From: Alphaproteobacteria bacterium
GTDB taxonomy: Bacteria; Pseudomonadota; Alphaproteobacteria; Rhizobiales; Xanthobacteraceae
Assembly (NCBI GenBank): GCA_005884765.1
Contig: VAZV01000132.1
Coordinates: forward strand, 124,001 to 188,000
DNA length: 64,000 nucleotides
Direction: 5' to 3'
Shown here: positions 8,538 to 17,210 of the stretch, one piece after another
Layout of the letters: each line of letters starts with the position of its first letter
Position numbering within the stretch: position 1 is the first letter of the stretch
Made by a program: the position numbers and the translations under genes
Notes under the pieces: model-generated
The model's database searches: none
Told to the model about the DNA's origin: nothing
Seen by the model: the letters and a program-made list of their open reading frames with translations, nothing else

Positions 8538-9536
8538 ATGCCGATCAGCACACCGTTATCAGCGCTTTTGGGCATCAAGTATCCGATCCTCTCTGCCCCA
8601 ATGGATGTGATTGCCGGCGCACGTCTCACGAGCGCGGTCAGCGGCGCGGGCGGTTTTGGAATTCTCGGCGGCGGCTACGGCGAAAGAACGTGGCTGGAGC
8701 AGGAGACCGCCAAGCTCAAGCGATGCGCAGTGCCGTTCGGCATCGGGTTCATCACCTGGAGTCTGGCAAAGCAGCCCGACCTTCTCGATATCGCGCTGAA
8801 CGCGCGCCCTCGCGCGATCATGCTTTCGTTCGGCGATCCCCAGCCGTTTGCGCCTCGCGTCAAGGCTGCGGGCGCGCTCCTGATCTGCCAGGTCCAAAAC
8901 GAAGACATGGCGCGGCAGGCGCTGAATGCCGGCGCCGAGGTTCTCGTCGCACAGGGTAGCGAGGCTGGCGGTCACGGCGCGTCGCGCACTACGATCGACA
9001 TTGTGCCGGCGATCGTCGATCTCGCGGCCGGCCGGGTGCCGGTGGTGGCCGCCGGCGGCATCGCCGACGGACGCGGATTGGCGGCGATGATGATGCTCGG
9101 CGCTGCCGGCGTGCTGCTTGGCACCCGCTTTTATGCCAGCGTCGAAGCCGACGGGGCAGAAGAGGCGAAGCAGCGAATCTGCGCCGCGACCAGCGGGAAC
9201 ACGGTTCGAAGCATAATCTTCGATCTCTCGCGCAACAATGTCTGGCCAGCGCCGTTTACCGGACGCTGCCTGATCAACGACCATGCCCGCCGCTGGATGG
9301 GACGCGAGGTCGAACTGCTGCAGAATGTGCGGGCCGTCGCGGCCGAATACGCGGCCGCCAAGGCCGCTGGCAATTTCGATGTCGCCGCTGTCATCGCCGG
9401 CGAAGCTGTTGGCCTGATCCATGACGTTCCCACGGCGGCCGAGATCGTCGGCCGGATCGTCACGGAGGCAGAGCAGATACTTCTCGGGCGGCGCAATTCC
9501 GCCACGGCTTCGCGGGCTGCTTCCGCGCCAACGTGA
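8538..9536 (+). CDS. Nitronate monooxygenase family protein (first of a tandem pair)
   Basis: The 332-residue FMN-binding TIM barrel has 'YPILSAPMDVIAGARLTSAVSGAGGFG' spread over the first strand and loop, 'AQGSEAGGH' (phosphate and catalytic-His region) and 'VVAAGGIADGRGLAAMMMLGAAGVLLGTRF' near the C-terminus, the hallmarks of 2-nitropropane dioxygenase/nitronate monooxygenases. These oxidise alkyl nitronates, but many homologues have other or unknown substrates. The strong site 'ttggaggagcgac' precedes ATG 8538. Its stop overlaps a possible GTG start of the next gene by 4 nt. Confidence 0.9.
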   Translation: MPISTPLSALLGIKYPILSAPMDVIAGARLTSAVSGAGGFGILGGGYGERTWLEQETAKLKRCAVPFGIGFITWSLAKQPDLLDIALNARPRAIMLSFGDPQPFAPRVKAAGALLICQVQNEDMARQALNAGAEVLVAQGSEAGGHGASRTTIDIVPAIVDLAAGRVPVVAAGGIADGRGLAAMMMLGAAGVLLGTRFYASVEADGAEEAKQRICAATSGNTVRSIIFDLSRNNVWPAPFTGRCLINDHARRWMGREVELLQNVRAVAAEYAAAKAAGNFDVAAVIAGEAVGLIHDVPTAAEIVGRIVTEAEQILLGRRNSATASRAASAPT

Positions 9537-9559
9537 TCATCCAACCGAACGAGCAAACC

Positions 9560-10636
9560 ATGTGGCCAGATCGCCGAATTATCGAGCTCTTCAAGACTGA
9601 ATTTCCGATCGTGCTCGCACCAATGGCGGGCGTGATGGACGCCGAACTCGTGATCGCGGCAGCGCAGGGCGGCGCATTGGGATCGCTGCCTTGCGCAATG
9701 CTGTCGGCCGAGAAGGCACGCGAGCAGGTCAACGTCATCCGCCAGCGCGTGTCCGCGCCGATCAACATGAATTTCTTCTGCCACAAGGCTGAAGATGCCG
9801 ACCCCAAACTCGAAGCAACATGGCGGCAGCGGCTGGCGCCCTATTACCGGGAGCTGGAGCTCGACCCGGCGGCGCCGGTCAACGCCGCCAATCGCGCGCC
9901 GTTCGATGCCGCATTTTGTGAGGTCGTCGAAGAGCTGAAGCCCGAGATCGTCAGCTTCCATTTCGGCTTGCCGGACCGGGCGCTGCTCAAGCGCGTCAAG
10001 GCGGCCGGCTGCATCGTGATGTCGTCGGCAACCATCGTGAAGGAAGCGATCTGGCTCGAGGAGAACGGTGCCGACGTCATCATAGCGCAGGGTGCCGAAG
10101 CCGGCGGCCATCGCGGCATGTTCCTGACCGATAATATTGCCGAACAGCCCGGCACGTTCGCGCTGGTGCCGCAGGTGGTCGATGCCGTGAAGGTGCCGGT
10201 GATTGCCTGCGGAGGGATCGCCGACGGGCGCGGCATAGCAGCGGCATTCGCGCTGGGTGCCGCGGGCGTGCAGATCGGGAGCGCCTATCTGCGCTGTCCG
10301 GAATCAAAGGTGAGTGCTCCGGCACGGACTGCACTCGCCCAGGCGCGGGACGATTCCACGGTCATCACCAACGTTATGACCGGACGCCCGGCGCGCGGGA
10401 TCGCCAACCGCGTGATGCGCGAGGTCGGGCCGATGTCGCCGGATGCCCCGGCCTTCCCCCATGCGGCCACCTCGCTTGCGCCTCTAAAGGCGGCAGCGGA
10501 AAAGCTCGGCAAGGTCGATTTCACCAATCTCTGGGCGGGGCAGGCGGTGCGGATGGGGCGCGAAATGCCGGCAGCCGAGCTCACCCGGGCCTTGGCCGGC
10601 GCCGCACTGGCACGGCTGAGCCAGATGGCCGGCTGA
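9560..10636 (+). CDS. Nitronate monooxygenase family protein (second of a tandem pair)
   Basis: This second FMN TIM-barrel protein (358 residues from ATG 9560, 'MWPDRRIIELF') has 'FPIVLAPMAGVMDAELVIAA', 'IIAQGAEAGGHRGMF' and 'VIACGGIADGRGIAAAFALG'. It is only distantly similar to its neighbour, so the pair is not a recent duplication. A GTG at 9533 would give a 4-nt coupling overlap with the upstream gene and nine extra residues; ATG is preferred because conserved sequence starts there. The substrate is unknown. Confidence 0.9.
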   Translation: MWPDRRIIELFKTEFPIVLAPMAGVMDAELVIAAAQGGALGSLPCAMLSAEKAREQVNVIRQRVSAPINMNFFCHKAEDADPKLEATWRQRLAPYYRELELDPAAPVNAANRAPFDAAFCEVVEELKPEIVSFHFGLPDRALLKRVKAAGCIVMSSATIVKEAIWLEENGADVIIAQGAEAGGHRGMFLTDNIAEQPGTFALVPQVVDAVKVPVIACGGIADGRGIAAAFALGAAGVQIGSAYLRCPESKVSAPARTALAQARDDSTVITNVMTGRPARGIANRVMREVGPMSPDAPAFPHAATSLAPLKAAAEKLGKVDFTNLWAGQAVRMGREMPAAELTRALAGAALARLSQMAG

Positions 10637-10702
10637 GACACCTCCCAGCGGTTGCGGCGCAAAAGCGGCGTCTGCTATACGGCAGGCTGATTTTTCCGCT
10701 CG

Positions 10703-10740
10703 AGGCCCTATATTCAAGGCCCTGTATAAGGCCCCTATAT
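10703..10740 (+). repeat. Three near-direct 'aggccct(a/g)tat' repeats before gatC
   Basis: Copies of the motif begin at 10703, 10717 and 10729 and end one base before the gatC start codon. They occupy the expected promoter/leader region. Function is unknown; they could be a protein-binding array or a leader feature. Confidence 0.5.
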
Positions 10741-10741
10741 C

Positions 10742-11029
10742 ATGTCCGTTGACGCCGCCACTGTCCGTCGTATCGCCCATCTTGCGCGCATCGCGGTCGC
10801 CGATGCCGAAGTTTCGCACTTACAAGGCGAGCTGAACGCGATGCTGGCGTTTGTCGAGCAGTTGTCGGAGGTCAACGTCGAGGGGGTTGAGCCGATGACG
10901 TCGGTCATGCCGATGGAGATGAAAAAGCGCGCCGACGTGGTCAATGACGGCGAGATTGCCGACGATATCGTCAAGAACGCGCCTGCCACCGACAACCATT
11001 TCTTTCTGGTGCCGAAGGTCGTCGAATAG
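10742..11029 (+). CDS. gatC: Asp-tRNA(Asn)/Glu-tRNA(Gln) amidotransferase subunit C
   Basis: The 95-residue GatC starts '[19 protein letters not shown]', the standard N-terminal helix, followed by '[22 protein letters not shown]' in outline and the late '[12 protein letters not shown]'. GatC wraps around GatA and GatB and stabilises the amidotransferase that makes Gln-tRNA(Gln) and/or Asn-tRNA(Asn). Length and ends match the family. It heads the gat locus. Confidence 0.97.
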   Translation: MSVDAATVRRIAHLARIAVADAEVSHLQGELNAMLAFVEQLSEVNVEGVEPMTSVMPMEMKKRADVVNDGEIADDIVKNAPATDNHFFLVPKVVE

Positions 11030-11109
11030 CATGGCGTTTTCGAGCGAAGTGGGTACCGGTTCGCGCTGAAGAAAACGCGTCAAACAAAAGAGCCCTGAGA
11101 GAAAGTCCG

Positions 11110-11322
11110 ATGTGTCTGCTCTGCGACGATGAAAAGGCCTACCAGGCCTATATGAACTATCTCGACGCGATGGAGCGGCAGGGCAATGCCGCCGATCCCA
11201 ACACGATCCTAGGCGCCGTGCTCGATCAGCTCGAGGCCGCCGACAAGGCGCGTGCCAGCCAAGATGACCCGGCCAACGACAAGGCATTGTCGCCGTTCTT
11301 CTGTAGCCCGATCAATAAATGA
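11110..11322 (+). CDS. Small CxxC-starting hypothetical protein coupled to gatA
   Basis: The 70-residue acidic, helical protein starts '[18 protein letters not shown]', with a CxxC pair at residues 2 and 5 and a third Cys near the end ('FFCSPINK'). Its stop overlaps the gatA start in an ATGA, and 'gagagaaag' precedes its own ATG, so it is clearly translated as part of the gat transcript. I do not recognise a domain. The N-terminal CxxC could bind metal or an Fe-S cluster only if the C-terminal Cys or a partner completes the site. Confidence 0.8.
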   Translation: MCLLCDDEKAYQAYMNYLDAMERQGNAADPNTILGAVLDQLEAADKARASQDDPANDKALSPFFCSPINK

Positions 11323-12791
11323 CCGATTTGACATCGCTGACGCTCGCCGAGGCTCGCACCGGCCTCGCGAACAAGACGTTCACGTCGCTTGAACTGACCG
11401 ACGCCCACCTCAAGGCGATTGAGGCTGCGCGCGCGCTCAACGCGTTTGTGCTGGAAACGCCCGATCGCGCCCGCACCATGGCGCGCGAGGCGGATGCCAG
11501 GATCGCAGACGGCACGGGTGGACCGCTCGCCGGCATTCCGCTGGGGATCAAGGATCTGTTCGCCACCAAAGATGTGCGCACCACCGCGTGCTCAAAGATC
11601 CTGGACAATTTTGTGCCGACTTACGAATCCACCGTCACCTCGCAGCTCTGGCGCGACGGCGCGGTGATGCTCGGAAAACTCAACAATGACGAGTTTGCGA
11701 TGGGCTCGTCGAACGAGACCTCCTGCTTCGGTCCCGTCACTAATCCGTGGCGGCGCGAGGGCTCTAATACCACGCTGGTGCCGGGCGGCTCCTCGGGCGG
11801 CTCGGCGTCCGCCGTGGCGGCGTTGCTGTGCATGGGCGCGACCGCGACCGATACCGGCGGTTCGATCCGCCAGCCCGCGGCGTTCACCGCGACCGTCGGC
11901 GTGAAGCCGACTTACGGGCGCTGCTCGCGTTGGGGCATCGTGGCGTTCGCGTCTTCGCTCGATCAGGCCGGGCCGATCGGCCGGACGGTGCGGGACGCCT
12001 CGATCCTGATGCGCTCGATGGCGGGTCACGACCCCAAGGACACCACCTCGGTCGATCGGGAGGTGCCGGACTTTGAGGCCGCGATCGGAAGGTCCGTCAA
12101 AGGCATGAAGATCGGTCTTCCCAAGGAGTATCGCCTCGACGGCATGCCCGCCGAAATCGAAAAGCTCTGGTCTGAGGGGGCCGCCTGGCTCAAGGCCGCC
12201 GGTGCCGAGCTCGTCGATATCTCGCTGCCGCACACCAAATACGCGCTGCCGGCCTACTATATCGTCGCACCTGCGGAAGCTTCTTCGAATTTGGCACGCT
12301 ATGACGGCGTGCGTTACGGTTTGCGCGAGCCCGGCCGCTCAATTGGCGAAATGTACGAGCAGACTCGCGGCGAGGGCTTTGGCGCGGAGGTGCGCCGCCG
12401 CGTCATGATCGGCACCTATGTGCTGTCTGCCGGATACTACGACGCTTATTACCTGCGGGCGCAAAAGGTCCGCACGCTGATCAAGAAGGATTTTGAGGAC
12501 TGCTTTGCCAAGGGAGTCAACGCGATCCTGACGCCGGCGACCCCTTCGGCGGCATTCGGCATCGGCGAGAAGGGCGCTGATCCCGTGGAGATGTACCTCA
12601 ACGACATCTTCACGGTGACTGTGAACATGGCGGGGCTGCCCGGGATCGCCGTTCCCGCCGGCAAGGACGCGCAGGGCTTGCCGCTCGGCCTGCAACTGAT
12701 CGGCCGCCCATTCGACGAAGAGACGCTGTTCTCGCTCGGTGAAGTGATCGAGCAGGCGGCGGGGCGGTTCACGCCGCCAAAATGGTGGTGA
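11319..12791 (+). CDS. gatA: Asp-tRNA(Asn)/Glu-tRNA(Gln) amidotransferase subunit A
   Basis: This 490-residue amidase generates ammonia from glutamine for tRNA-dependent amidation. The amidase-signature triad is visible: Lys78 in '[10 protein letters not shown]', and the Ser-rich region '[17 protein letters not shown]' followed by '[13 protein letters not shown]' (about residues 150-190). Length is normal. It starts in a 4-nt overlap with the CxxC small gene and ends overlapping the next small gene's region. Confidence 0.98.
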   Translation: MTDLTSLTLAEARTGLANKTFTSLELTDAHLKAIEAARALNAFVLETPDRARTMAREADARIADGTGGPLAGIPLGIKDLFATKDVRTTACSKILDNFVPTYESTVTSQLWRDGAVMLGKLNNDEFAMGSSNETSCFGPVTNPWRREGSNTTLVPGGSSGGSASAVAALLCMGATATDTGGSIRQPAAFTATVGVKPTYGRCSRWGIVAFASSLDQAGPIGRTVRDASILMRSMAGHDPKDTTSVDREVPDFEAAIGRSVKGMKIGLPKEYRLDGMPAEIEKLWSEGAAWLKAAGAELVDISLPHTKYALPAYYIVAPAEASSNLARYDGVRYGLREPGRSIGEMYEQTRGEGFGAEVRRRVMIGTYVLSAGYYDAYYLRAQKVRTLIKKDFEDCFAKGVNAILTPATPSAAFGIGEKGADPVEMYLNDIFTVTVNMAGLPGIAVPAGKDAQGLPLGLQLIGRPFDEETLFSLGEVIEQAAGRFTPPKWW

Positions 12792-12793
12792 AC

Positions 12794-13090
12794 ATGGCCG
12801 ACTTCAAAGCCAGCCTCTCGAATGCGGCACCCGCGTCTGATCTCGCGCCGCCGCTAGCCGCTTTGTGGTGGGCCGCAAAGGGCAACTGGGACCAGGCGCA
12901 CAAGATCGTCCAGGATGAGGGTGACGCAAACTCCGCCTGGGTCCATGCATACCTGCACCGCGTCGAAGGCGACCTCGGCAATGCCGGCTACTGGTATCGG
13001 CGAGCTGGAAAGCCGGTGGCGAAAGATCCGCTGCAAGACGAATGGGAACGGATCGTGTCAGCGCTGACGGGTGGGCACGCCGCCCATTGA
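12794..13090 (+). CDS. Conserved hypothetical protein downstream of gatA
   Basis: A 98-residue soluble protein whose core reads 'ALWWAAKGNWDQAHKIVQDE', then 'WVHAYLHRVEGDLGNAGYWY' and 'RRAGKP'. The repeated helix pattern resembles a short TPR-like helical hairpin. Bases just before ATG 12794 read 'ggtggtgaac', a usable ribosome site inside the gatA end; ATG 12782 is an alternative. I do not know a function. The tight linkage suggests cotranscription with gatA. Confidence 0.82.
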   Translation: MADFKASLSNAAPASDLAPPLAALWWAAKGNWDQAHKIVQDEGDANSAWVHAYLHRVEGDLGNAGYWYRRAGKPVAKDPLQDEWERIVSALTGGHAAH

Positions 13091-13099
13091 CAGAAATAC

Positions 13100-13125
13100 A
13101 GTGTGTGTATAAATATACACACACT
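13100..13125. promoter_or_regulatory. 12-bp inverted repeat, probable autoregulatory operator
   Basis: A perfect palindrome with arms 'agtgtgtgtata' and 'tatacacacact' and a 2-base spacer lies 15 nt upstream of the next ATG, in otherwise AT-rich sequence that can supply a -10 element. Such dyads in front of a two-gene toxin-antitoxin operon are the usual site of autorepression. That role is inferred. Confidence 0.75.
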
Positions 13126-13140
13126 TTATTCGAGGATAAA

Positions 13141-13575
13141 ATGTCAAAATACGAGCCTTTGGAGCGCTTTCTCCGCGGCCAGCGCGCCGATGAAGTCCCG
13201 ATCACTTTCACTGAGATCGAACGGATACTTGGCGCAAAGCTCCCCAATTCAAAATCTAATCGGGCTTGGTGGAGCAACAATCCAAATAACAACGTTATGA
13301 CTCTTGCCTGGCTCAATGCTGGTTACTTGACCGAAAAGGTCGATTTAAAGAACCATCGAGTCGTGTTCCGCCGGATCGGGAAGGATCAAGTGGGTCCATT
13401 GAGCGACGAAGATCGAAAGCGTCTTGCTCGCAGCAAGCGTTCGTATGGCGATGACGGCGTCAAGCAAACACGCCATCCACTGTTTGGATGGATGAAAGAT
13501 TCGGTCAGTATTCCAGCTGGTGTTGATCTGACCGAACCAGCCGATCCAGAGTGGGCCGATCAGCTCGACAGATGA
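13141..13575 (+). CDS. DUF7662-like protein, candidate antitoxin of a PIN toxin
   Basis: This 144-residue protein contains 'KYEPLERFLRGQ', 'ITFTEIERILGAKLP', 'NRAWWSNN' and 'WLNAGYLTEKVDL...VVFRR', the pattern I know as DUF7662 (name from memory, no search run). The domain occupies about residues 1-80; the rest is a charged tail. Its stop overlaps the ATG of a PIN-domain gene (ATGA), and a perfect palindrome lies in front, so it occupies the antitoxin slot. Its GC content is lower than the flanking gat genes, suggesting horizontal acquisition. DUF7662 is not, to my knowledge, an established antitoxin fold. Confidence 0.75.
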   Translation: MSKYEPLERFLRGQRADEVPITFTEIERILGAKLPNSKSNRAWWSNNPNNNVMTLAWLNAGYLTEKVDLKNHRVVFRRIGKDQVGPLSDEDRKRLARSKRSYGDDGVKQTRHPLFGWMKDSVSIPAGVDLTEPADPEWADQLDR

Positions 13576-13988
13576 AGCCGCCGCTGCTTCTCGATACCTG
13601 CGCGGTGATCTGGATTTCCAACGATCAGCCCATATCGCCCGAGGCGGAGGAAACGATTGAGGAGACGCTCCGCGCGGGCGAACTCGCGTTTGTTTCACCG
13701 ATTACGGCGTGGGAAATTGGTCTGCTGGTATCGCGCGGTCGCGTGAGATTGAACATGTCGCCGCAGCTTTGGTTTGATCGGATGCTAACGGCACCCGGAA
13801 TTGCTCTTGCCAACATGTCTCCTGCGGTTTTAATCGCGTCGTCTTTCTTGCCGGGAAATCCGCCGCGCGACCCGGCCGACCGCATCATCGCCGCCACAGC
13901 GCGCGAATATGGATACCGGCTAATCACGCGAGACCGACCGCTACTTGCTTACGGCGAAGAAGGTCATCTGCAGGTCGTTACCTGCTAA
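13572..13988 (+). CDS. PIN-domain ribonuclease, VapC-type toxin
   Basis: A 138-residue PIN protein starting 'MKPPLLLDTCAVIWI', with the first acidic residue Asp9. 'SPITAWEIGLLVSRGRV' gives the central Glu, and 'PPRDPADRIIAATA' and 'LITRDRPLL' give the remaining acidic residues. PIN toxins cleave RNA (tRNA or rRNA) with Mg2+. ATG 13572 overlaps the upstream stop by 4 nt. It sits between gatA and gatB, splitting the amidotransferase locus. Confidence 0.88.
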   Translation: MKPPLLLDTCAVIWISNDQPISPEAEETIEETLRAGELAFVSPITAWEIGLLVSRGRVRLNMSPQLWFDRMLTAPGIALANMSPAVLIASSFLPGNPPRDPADRIIAATAREYGYRLITRDRPLLAYGEEGHLQVVTC

Positions 13989-14006
13989 CCACGAACACGG
14001 ACCGAT

Positions 14007-15491
14007 ATGACCGTACCCGTCAAAACATCAAAACTGATCAAAGGCACCACCGGCGATTGGGAAGTCGTGATCGGCTTGGAGGTCCATGCCCAGGTCACCT
14101 CGAACTCAAAATTGTTCTCGGGCGCGTCGACCGCCTTCGGCGGCGAGCCGAACAGTCATGTTTCGCTGGTCGACGCCGCGATGCCGGGCATGCTGCCCGT
14201 CATCAACGGGGAATGCGTCCGCCAGGCGGTGCGCACCGGATTGGGCCTGAATGCCAAGATCAACCGGCGCTCGGTGTTCGATCGCAAGAACTATTTCTAT
14301 CCGGATTTGCCGCAGGGCTATCAGATCAGCCAATACAAATCGCCGATCGTGGGCGAGGGCGAGATCGTCGTCGAGCTCGAGGGCGGCAAATCCGCCACCG
14401 TCGGCATCGAGCGGCTGCATCTGGAACAGGACGCCGGCAAGTCGCTGCACGACCAGCGGCCAGACGTGTCGTTCGTCGACCTCAACCGCTCCGGCGTCGC
14501 CTTGATGGAGATCGTCTCCAAGCCCGACATCCGCGACGCCGATCAGGCCAAGGCCTACGTGACGAAGCTGCGCTCGATCCTGCGCTATCTCGGCACTTGC
14601 GACGGCGACATGGAGAAGGGGAACTTGCGCGCCGACGTCAACGTGTCCGTCCGCAAGCCAGGCGGACCGCTTGGCACCCGCTGCGAGATCAAGAACATGA
14701 ACTCGATCAATTTCATCGGCCAGGCGATCGAATATGAGGCGCGGCGCCAGGTCGAAATCATCGAGGACGGCGGCGCGATCGAGCAGGAAACCCGGCTGTT
14801 CGATCCCAACAAGGGCGAGACCCGCTCAATGCGCACCAAGGAGGAGGCGCACGACTACCGCTATTTTCCGGATCCCGACTTGCTGCCGCTGGAATTCAGC
14901 GAAGCCTATGTCGAGGAATTGAAGGCCGGGCTGCCGGAACTGCCGGACCCGAAGAAGGCCCGTTTCATGTCCGAGCTTGGGCTGTCGCCCTATGACGCCG
15001 GCGTGCTGGTGGCCGAACGCGAGAGCGCCGACTTCTATGAAACCGTGCTGGAGAACCTCGCCCACCAGGTTCGCGACGGCAAGCTCGCCGCCAACTGGGT
15101 GATCAATGAATTATTCGGGCGGCTCAACAAGGAAGGCCGGGACATATCGGCATCGCCGGTTTCCGCCCCGCAGCTTGCGGCGATCGTCGATTTGATCGGC
15201 GAGGGCACTATCTCCGGCAAAATCGCAAAGGACCTGTTCGAGATCGTCTGGACCGGGGGTGGCGACCCGCGCGCGCTGGTCGAGGCGCGCGGTATGAAAC
15301 AGGTCACCGACTTGAGCGCCATCGAAAAAGCGGTCGACGACATCATATCGGCCAATCCAGACAAGGTCGCGCAAGTCAAAGCCAAGCCGGCGGCGATCCA
15401 ATGGTTTGTCGGCCAGGTGATGAAGTCGTCCGGCGGCAAGGCCAACCCGCAAGCCGTCAACGACCTGCTCAAGTCGAAGCTCGGCATCTGA
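14007..15491 (+). CDS. gatB: Asp-tRNA(Asn)/Glu-tRNA(Gln) amidotransferase subunit B
   Basis: The 494-residue GatB activates the tRNA-bound side chain and recognises the tRNA. It contains '[20 protein letters not shown]', '[18 protein letters not shown]', '[11 protein letters not shown]' and '[13 protein letters not shown]', and a C-terminal YqeY-like tail domain ending '[13 protein letters not shown]'. It is complete and of normal length. It begins 18 nt after the PIN gene, so the toxin-antitoxin insertion may affect its transcription. Confidence 0.98.
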   Translation: MTVPVKTSKLIKGTTGDWEVVIGLEVHAQVTSNSKLFSGASTAFGGEPNSHVSLVDAAMPGMLPVINGECVRQAVRTGLGLNAKINRRSVFDRKNYFYPDLPQGYQISQYKSPIVGEGEIVVELEGGKSATVGIERLHLEQDAGKSLHDQRPDVSFVDLNRSGVALMEIVSKPDIRDADQAKAYVTKLRSILRYLGTCDGDMEKGNLRADVNVSVRKPGGPLGTRCEIKNMNSINFIGQAIEYEARRQVEIIEDGGAIEQETRLFDPNKGETRSMRTKEEAHDYRYFPDPDLLPLEFSEAYVEELKAGLPELPDPKKARFMSELGLSPYDAGVLVAERESADFYETVLENLAHQVRDGKLAANWVINELFGRLNKEGRDISASPVSAPQLAAIVDLIGEGTISGKIAKDLFEIVWTGGGDPRALVEARGMKQVTDLSAIEKAVDDIISANPDKVAQVKAKPAAIQWFVGQVMKSSGGKANPQAVNDLLKSKLGI

Positions 15492-16044
15492 TCGTGTCAA
15501 CATGGTGGCCGCGTCATCGGCGCTCACCCGCGTGATCGCGCGCGCCGATCCTCGATGGCGCGCCAAAATTCATCGCCCGCGATGAGACCGCGTTTCCGAA
15601 TCGGTTCCGGCGATTCGTCCGAAAATTCGGTTTTGCCGAGGGAAGATGAGGCGCCAAGCCGTTAAGCATGAAAATTTTTTGATTGCCAAAATTGGCGACT
15701 CAGAGTCCGCGCAACACCCTTCCGGACGGCATCGGCGAGCCGCGGTCATATCATGCGTGTCTCAAGCGATCGGAGCGCGAGCGAAGGAAATGCCTGCGGT
15801 GCAATCGCTTCCTGCAATGTTGACTTTCGCCGACGTCCATCATGCGCGCGTTTTCCGTTTCGTTTGCCGCGCGCGTCATCGCGTTGTCGGTCATCACACC
15901 GCGCGCGCTCTCACGCCGGTGCGTCAATACTTCCTTAAGCTGGAAGCTGTTTTTTTCGGCGTGTTGGTGTATTCGGGATGTAGTGCATCTCGATTCCCGA
16001 GTGCACGCAGCGATTAAGCCATCTCACTACATCAGGAGGGCACT
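15492..16044. other. Intergenic stretch between gatB and the Lys/Ala peptide gene
   Basis: No supported gene was found in 553 nt; the short frames here lack ribosome sites and family features. The last 80 nt contain a small dyad ('tcggga' at 15973-15978 and 'tcccga' at 15995-16000) about 45 nt before the next ATG, which may belong to that gene's promoter. Confidence 0.5.
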
Positions 16045-16137
16045 ATGGCTAAGAAAGCCAAGAAGGCAAAGAAGGCGAAGAGCGCAGTGAAGAAGACTGC
16101 GAAGAAGACCCGCAAGGTCGCCAAGAAGAAGAAGTAA
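16045..16137 (+). CDS. 30-residue Lys/Ala-rich histone H1-like peptide
   Basis: ATG 16045 follows a strong 'caggaggg' site and opens a 30-residue frame starting 'MAKKAKKAKKAKSAVKK' and ending in a run of four lysines. About half the residues are Lys and the rest mostly Ala, like the C-terminal tails of eukaryotic H1 and of bacterial HU or AlgP-type proteins. Such a peptide would bind nucleic acid non-specifically. A GC-rich stem follows the stop. Bradyrhizobia carry similar stand-alone basic peptides as far as I recall. Translation is inferred from the ribosome site and the strict codon pattern. Confidence 0.78.
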   Translation: MAKKAKKAKKAKSAVKKTAKKTRKVAKKKK

Positions 16138-16155
16138 GTCTCGCTTGACGCAACA

Positions 16156-16175
16156 GCCGGCGGCTTGACGCCGGC
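16156..16175 (+). terminator. GC-rich stem-loop after the Lys/Ala peptide gene
   Basis: A 7-bp stem 'gccggcg'/'cgccggc' with a 6-nt loop lies 18 nt after the stop codon. No T-run follows, so it may stabilise the mRNA or act as a weak terminator. Confidence 0.4.
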
Positions 16176-16795
16176 ACGTCATTAGAGCGCGCAACGACAG
16201 TTTGCTCCCGCAGATTTCGATGTGACAGCTCTAATCGACGAAAGAGGGTGTCGGCGAGACATCAGGTCAACGGCGGGACCGTATTTCGATGAGAAACCGG
16301 TCCGGCAGAAGAAACAAGTTTCTTCGTTCGGTGCGGATCCCTTGCGTCCGCAATTTCACCTTAGGCCCCTGGCCTCTTGTGAAATCTGGTCCTGACGTGT
16401 TCGCCGACGCCCTCGCTCCAATCGCCGAGGCCGCGTCCGGCGTTTTGGGTTCCCGACACCCAGCAACCATCCCCCGGCATCGTGATTTCATGCGCGCAGC
16501 GCCGTCGCGGCGTTTCTCCGCAATGGTTATCGTTCTGCGAAATCGGAAGGTAAACCGTCTTTCACGATTGCACGGCAAGCCCGGCAAAATAAGGGATTGC
16601 GGAATTTCGCAGCCGCTTGCGCCACTCTCGCGTTTACACCCCGTTCATCGCGAACCTTAAACTGCCCTTCAAATTTGATCGGTCATGATCGCCTCAACAA
16701 GCCGGCAAACGGCGTGGGGTCATAAGGGGCGTAACAAGTGGGCAGGGGCCGCACTCGCAGGAAGCAGGGCGGCGAACAACAAAAAGGAGACGGGG
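16176..16795. other. Intergenic stretch, nothing recognised
   Basis: Open frames of up to 123 codons exist on both strands, but they are Arg/Ser/Pro-rich and have neither ribosome sites nor recognisable domains. I see no RNA gene here. Confidence 0.45.
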
Positions 16796-17059
16796 ATGTT
16801 TCAGGGGTATATCGATCTGGATAGCGCAATGCCGGTGGCGACCGCTATCCCTGACGTGCTGTTCGAGCGCGGTTTGTATTGGGCGAGCGGGCGCTCCGGC
16901 GTCGTCAATCTTGTCGCCGCGCACAAATGGTTCAACCTGGCGGCGTTGAAGGGCCGCACGGACGCGATCGCGATGCGACGCGAGGTTGCCGAGATGATGT
17001 CGGAGGCCGAGATCGCCGCAGCCCAGCGCGACGCCCGCACCTGGATGACGGCGCACTGA
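16796..17059 (+). CDS. Small Sel1-repeat-like protein
   Basis: This 87-residue protein has one degenerate Sel1/TPR-like unit, 'LFERGLYWASGRSGVVN' followed by 'VAAHKWFNLAALKGRTDA', then a helix 'REVAEMMSEAEIAAAQRDAR'. ATG 16796 follows 'aaaaggagacgggg'. Sel1-type units mediate protein contacts. The single-repeat size is common for rhizobial hypothetical proteins annotated this way. Function unknown. Confidence 0.82.
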   Translation: MFQGYIDLDSAMPVATAIPDVLFERGLYWASGRSGVVNLVAAHKWFNLAALKGRTDAIAMRREVAEMMSEAEIAAAQRDARTWMTAH

Positions 17060-17210
17060 GCGCACTCTGATCCGTACATCGGTCCGATTGCAAGATGCGA
17101 GCGGCTTACGGCAATCGTCTGGTCAAACCCACGTCGCAAATGATAGCGTAGCTTCGCTCGTTCGAACTAGAGTGGGGCTGGTAGACGTGGTGTCCGAGCC
17201 AGAACATCCG

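Noticed and set aside
16289-16660. A 123-codon plus-strand frame between the Lys/Ala peptide and the Sel1 gene
   Set aside because: No ribosome site, Arg/Ser/Pro-rich, no domain.
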